DNA of 64,000 nt. Source: CAZFLM01 sp964519955. GTDB taxonomy: Bacteria; Armatimonadota; Chthonomonadetes; Chthonomonadales; CAJBBX01. Every line of letters starts with the position of its first letter. Positions within the stretch are counted from its first letter, which is position 1. The stretch lies in assembly GCA_964519955.1 (NCBI GenBank), contig CAZFLM010000002.1, forward strand, positions 110,009 to 174,008, written 5' to 3'. The notes beneath the pieces are model-generated. The model had not been told where the DNA came from and did not search any database. It was given only the letters and a program-made list of their open reading frames with translations. A program made the translations under genes and the position numbers. Positions 61,053 through 64,000 of the stretch are shown here, piece by piece.

Positions 61053-61348
61053 CGCGGCGGGATGGGCGTCCCTGCCCGTCCTGCACTACGCCGCGGTGGG
61101 ATGGGCGTCCCTGCCCGTCCTGCGCAGCGCCGCGGTGGGATGGGCGTCNNNNNNNNNNNNNNNNNNNNNNNNNNNNNNNNNNNNNNNNNNNNNNNNNNNN
61201 NNNNNNNNNNNNNNNNNNNNNNNNNNNNNNNNNNNNNNNNNNNNNNNNGATGGGCGTCCCTGCCCGTCCTGCGCAGCGCCGCGGTGGGATGGGCGTCCCT
61301 GCCGGTCCTGCGCAGCGCCGCGGTGGGATGGGCGTCCCTGCCCGTCCA
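61053..61348. repeat. Tandem 39-bp repeats (family C) around the assembly gap
   Basis: Units of 39 bases start at 61053, 61092, 61131, then after the gap at 61280 and 61319. Each reads CGCGGTGGGATGGGCGTCCC then TGCCCGTCCTGCGCAGCGC. The true copy number is hidden by the Ns. The region is intergenic (60999-61354) and contains no supported gene; because 39 is a multiple of three, it is open in several frames, but the translations are repeat artefacts. Confidence 0.92.
61149..61248. other. Assembly gap (100 N)
   Basis: Exactly 100 Ns inside the 39-bp repeat array. The round number indicates a scaffold gap of unknown real length, most likely caused by the repeats. Confidence 0.99.
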
Positions 61349-61354
61349 GAACAG

Positions 61355-62311
61355 CTACGGCCCGGTGACCACGACGGCTGTCGGCACCGTGACGATCGTG
61401 CTGAACGTCTCGGTGTAGCCTGAACCTGAGCGGTACACCAGTTGCGACGACGAGCCGCCGTCGAGGCACATGGCGTCGTAGCAGGCCACGTGGTGGTACT
61501 GGCGGCAGTAGGCGTCGATGAAGGCGGCGGCGTCCTCGAACTCCATCGCCGTGGCCACGCAGAGCAGCAGGTGGCGCGGTTGGCCGCCCTCGACCGTGTA
61601 GCCGACGAACGTGCGGTACAGCTTGCCCGGGCTCGCCAGGCGCTCGTCGCGATCGGTCACGCGCGTCCGCCCCCGGCAGATCAGGCGCGGCCCGCACGCC
61701 ACGGCGGACTCTACTGGCCACGTGCGCCCCTTCGGCGCGTCGACGGGGTCGGCATACTCGGTCAGCACCGGTCGCGAGGCCCGCTTGCCGGTTGCCCAAC
61801 CGATGTGCGGGCGCCCGTCCGACGCGACCCCCAGAACGCACCGCGCGTACCGGTGCGGCGCTCCCCCGCGCGAGAGGCGGCGCTGCCCGCTGGCCTGCAC
61901 CACCCCATCGGTCACCAGCAGCCCGATCGCCTCTTTCTGGGCGCCGCGCGTCTCGCCGAAGAAGCCGCCGTTGATGCCGCCCAGCGCACCGTACCTGCCG
62001 CACCAGTCCCTCACCGAGTGCGCGGTGCCGAACACGGGGCCGCCCAGCGGCTTCGGCTCGTCCGCCACCACACGCAGGCGCACGCCCGGCTGGCGCAGGT
62101 CAACGTCCAGGACGTGCACCTCGGAGCCGCGCGCGATGGGGTCGGCAGGCGGGAATGAGCGGTACCAGACGCCGGACGCGACCGCGATCTCGGCATGGCG
62201 CGCGGGAGTCGTGGGCGCGGGGCGGTTGCGCTTGCACCCGGCACCAGCCGCAGCGAGCACGAGAGCGGCTGCAGCGGCGGCGAACAGCCGACGAGTAGAT
62301 GAGGTAGGCAT
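61355..62311 (-). CDS. Phosphodiester glycosidase family protein (NAGPA domain), exported
   Basis: A 318-residue protein. Signal region AAAAAALVLAAAGAGC suggests a lipoprotein (cysteine about residue 25), although the lipobox GAGC is weak. The NAGPA-type domain shows ALGGINGGFFGE and CLDGGSSSQLVYRSG, the two conserved loops of N-acetylglucosamine-1-phosphodiester glycosidases; bacterial homologues act on glycan phosphodiesters of the cell wall or on exopolysaccharide. Start chosen at MPTSSTRRLF, with AAGGAG about 11 bases upstream. Followed downstream by the 39-bp repeats. Confidence 0.87.
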   Translation of the reverse strand: MPTSSTRRLFAAAAAALVLAAAGAGCKRNRPAPTTPARHAEIAVASGVWYRSFPPADPIARGSEVHVLDVDLRQPGVRLRVVADEPKPLGGPVFGTAHSVRDWCGRYGALGGINGGFFGETRGAQKEAIGLLVTDGVVQASGQRRLSRGGAPHRYARCVLGVASDGRPHIGWATGKRASRPVLTEYADPVDAPKGRTWPVESAVACGPRLICRGRTRVTDRDERLASPGKLYRTFVGYTVEGGQPRHLLLCVATAMEFEDAAAFIDAYCRQYHHVACYDAMCLDGGSSSQLVYRSGSGYTETFSTIVTVPTAVVVTGP

Positions 62312-62345
62312 CGACGTGGGAACTCCTTCGGGCCTCTCCACACCT

Positions 62346-62389
62346 CGAAAAGGGATCGTGCCGCGCCCAAGAGCGGGTCGCGGCACGAT
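62346..62389 (-). terminator. Rho-independent terminator of the DHOD-like gene
   Basis: On the minus strand, ATCGTGCCGCG pairs with CGCGGCACGAT (11 bp, 13-base loop), followed by CCCTTTTCG. It lies about 55 bases past the stop of the dihydroorotate-dehydrogenase-like gene and just before the ribosome site of the phosphodiester glycosidase gene. Confidence 0.8.
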
Positions 62390-62443
62390 GTTCGGCTGAT
62401 ATCGGGTAGGGACGCCGCTTGCTGCGTCCTCTGCCCTTCTCGA

Positions 62444-63463
62444 CTAGTCCCTGAGAGCCTGGCCGGTCGGGTCCGCGCTCCACGAGCTGAGGGTCTTCAT
62501 GTAGTTCGCCCGCTCGTAGGCCGACGGCTCCTTCACGTTCTTCTGGCTCATGCTGCCCTTCATCTGCTGCACGGAGGTGTACTCCTTCTCCTCCATCCAG
62601 CTAACCACCTCGCCCTCGATCTCCTTCAGGCGGCCAAGGCCACCCACCATGAGCTCGGCGGCGATCTGGACGATGTTGGCGCCGGCCATGACCGACTTCA
62701 GCACGTCCTGGTAGTTGTGGACGCCGCCGGTGATGGCGAGGTCGCAGGGCACCTTCCCGCTCAGGATGGCGGCCCAGCGCAGCGGCAGACGCAGCTCGCT
62801 GGAGGTGCTCAGCACGAGGTCCGGAACGACCTCCAGCTCCTCCAGATCGATGTTCGGCTGGTAGAAGCGGTTGAAGAGTACCAGCGCGTCGGCGCCGGCC
62901 GCAGCCAACTGCTTCGCCATGTTCGCGACGGAGCTGAACGACGGGCCGATCTTCATCGCCACCGGGATGGTGACGACCTTCTTGACCTCGGTCAAAACGT
63001 CGACGTAGCGCTGCTCGACCTCGGCCCCAGTCATGTCGGGGTTGGTCGCGATGTAGTAGACGTTCAGCTCGAGCGCGTCGGCGCCCGCGTCCTGGATGTT
63101 CTTGGCGTAGGCCGTCCAACCGCCGGTCGACACGCCGTTCAGGCTGCCGATGACCGGGATCTTGGTGGCTTCCTTCGCCTTCGAGATCAGGTTCAGATAC
63201 TCGTCCGGACCGACGTTGTACGTCTCCATGTCCGGGTAGTAGCTCAGAGCCTCGGCGCTGCTGTCGGTGCCGTAGCTCAGGAAGTGGTCGAGCTGCATGC
63301 TCTCGAGGGTGATCTGCTCCTCGAAGAGCGAGTACATCGTGATGGCCGGAGCCCCGGCGTCCTCCATGCGGCGGATGCCGTCCAGGCTCTTCGACAAGGG
63401 CGACGCGGCCGGCACGATCGGGCTGCGCAGCGTCAGACCCATGTACTTCGTGGTGATGTCCAT
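62444..63463 (-). CDS. Dihydroorotate dehydrogenase-like FMN protein
   Basis: A 339-residue TIM-barrel flavoprotein of the DHOD family: starts MDITTKYMGLTLRSPIVPAA, then LELNVYYIATNPDMTG, IPVAMKIGPSFSSVANMAK, PCDLAITGGVHNYQDVLKSV and MAGANIVQIAAELM for FMN phosphate. The usual catalytic base region of true DHODs (NxxCPN) is replaced by NVYYIATNPD, so pyrimidine synthesis is doubtful. Members of this subgroup are commonly encoded next to pyruvate:ferredoxin oxidoreductase, as here (99 bases upstream), and are likely ferredoxin-linked oxidoreductases of unknown substrate. Confidence 0.88.
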   Translation of the reverse strand: MDITTKYMGLTLRSPIVPAASPLSKSLDGIRRMEDAGAPAITMYSLFEEQITLESMQLDHFLSYGTDSSAEALSYYPDMETYNVGPDEYLNLISKAKEATKIPVIGSLNGVSTGGWTAYAKNIQDAGADALELNVYYIATNPDMTGAEVEQRYVDVLTEVKKVVTIPVAMKIGPSFSSVANMAKQLAAAGADALVLFNRFYQPNIDLEELEVVPDLVLSTSSELRLPLRWAAILSGKVPCDLAITGGVHNYQDVLKSVMAGANIVQIAAELMVGGLGRLKEIEGEVVSWMEEKEYTSVQQMKGSMSQKNVKEPSAYERANYMKTLSSWSADPTGQALRD

Positions 63464-63562
63464 CTATGCGCTCCTGGACTGCTGGTTCGTGTGTGTCATC
63501 GAAATGGCGGATGGATGGGTGCGCAGCGCGGCGGGCCGTGCCGCGCACCCTCCGGACCCTGA

Positions 63563-64000
63563 CTACAGCGTTGCGGCCGCCATCTGCTGGTACCGCCGCC
63601 ACCGAGCCTGCGCCGCCGCCTGCGCCTCTTCCAGCAGGGCCGCGGCCGCCGTCGGGTTGCTCTTCTGCAGCATCAGGTAGCGGTTCTCGCTGTAGATGTA
63701 GTCCTTGAGCGGGATGGACGGCTCACGGCTGTCGATCTGCAGCGGGTTCTTACCTTCCGCGACGAGCGCCGGGTTGTACCGGTACAGGATCCACGCGCCG
63801 GAATCCACCGCCAGCTTCTGCTGGACGAGGCCCTTGGTCATGTCGATCCCGTGCGCGATGCAGTGAGCGTACGCGATGATGAGCGACGGACCGTTGAACG
63901 CCTCGGCCTCGGTGAACGCCTTCACGGTCTGGGCGTCATTGTAGCCCATGGCCACGGTCGCCACGTAGCAGTTCCCGTAGCTCATCGCCATCAGGCCGAG
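63563..64000 (-). CDS. Pyruvate:ferredoxin (flavodoxin) oxidoreductase, C-terminal end, cut by window edge
   Basis: The last 145 residues of a NifJ/Por-type enzyme; the rest lies to the right. MAMSYGNCYVATVAMGYNDA then FNGPSLIIAYAHCIAHGIDM is the end of the thiamine-pyrophosphate domain, with the conserved cysteine in YGNCYVA; ENRYLMLQKSNPTAAAALL is the usual C-terminal helix region. The enzyme converts pyruvate and CoA to acetyl-CoA, CO2 and reduced ferredoxin, so the host has anaerobic or ferredoxin-based metabolism. Confidence 0.93.
   Translation of the reverse strand, partial: LGLMAMSYGNCYVATVAMGYNDAQTVKAFTEAEAFNGPSLIIAYAHCIAHGIDMTKGLVQQKLAVDSGAWILYRYNPALVAEGKNPLQIDSREPSIPLKDYIYSENRYLMLQKSNPTAAAALLEEAQAAAQARWRRYQQMAAATL

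Noticed and set aside
61053..61348. CRISPR array or coding repeat at the gap
   Set aside because: The entire 39-base unit is repeated with no spacers; open frames exist only because 39 is divisible by three.

Overview
The window is GC-rich, gene-dense bacterial DNA, mostly with good AGGAGG-type ribosome binding sites, some GTG or TTG starts, and extended -10 promoters. It has a run of 100 Ns (61149-61248), so it comes from a draft or metagenome-assembled scaffold. The gene mix fits an Armatimonadota-like lineage: many secreted glycosidase-like proteins without SusC/D, a TPR-fused YidC, Uma2, a bacterial family-B DNA polymerase and tyrosine phenol-lyase. That placement is inference; a dnaG or rpoD tree would test it. 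Core genes (rpmH-rnpA-yidD-yidC-khpB and dnaG-rpoD) show that this is chromosome, not plasmid or phage.

Layout. 1-2.2 kb: the 5' part of an ABC exporter gene, a zeta-toxin-like kinase with a small overlapping partner, and a secreted protein of unknown function. 2.4-8.7 kb: a leftward operon of a Uma2 gene, four tandem paralogous two-TM alpha-helical proteins with C-terminal TLLRPA repeats, and a complete family-B DNA polymerase. The last four junctions share the same 8-bp stop/start overlap. 8.7-12.2 kb: a thioesterase and the rpmH-rnpA-yidD-yidC-khpB cluster. 12.3-16.9 kb: a giant secreted protein with a degenerate transglutaminase-like domain and six 95-residue repeats. 17-21.9 kb: tyrosine phenol-lyase and a sugar ABC importer without its ATPase. 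22-24.8 kb: a rightward cluster with a consensus promoter encoding a tiny secreted peptide, a cysteine-rich secreted protein, a membrane-anchored exported protein, a thioredoxin-fold protein with a CxC site and a small polytopic membrane protein. This looks like an undescribed envelope redox module.

24.8-33 kb: a beta-propeller protein, a GH13-like secreted glycosidase, an array of 136-bp repeats, a Gfo/Idh/MocA oxidoreductase, an aldo/keto reductase and a CHAD domain split over two genes. 33.2-36.4 kb: a solitary AddB-like helicase/nuclease with an iron-sulfur cysteine set. 36.5-53.6 kb: an extracellular polysaccharide and protein degradation region with a Tat-exported PKD metalloprotease, GH38 alpha-mannosidase, DUF5703/GH95-like protein, propeller-hydrolase fusion, M48 membrane peptidase, DUF4091/GH123-like protein and a TPR-polysaccharide deacetylase. 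53.7-58.3 kb: a methionine/glycine-rich exported protein, then dnaG and rpoD. 58.3-64 kb: a secreted probable carbohydrate-active protein, 39-bp repeats around the assembly gap, a phosphodiester glycosidase, and a dihydroorotate-dehydrogenase-like protein next to the 3' end of a pyruvate:ferredoxin oxidoreductase gene.

Three families of intergenic repeats recur. I saw no tRNA, rRNA, CRISPR array, insertion sequence, prophage or replication origin.
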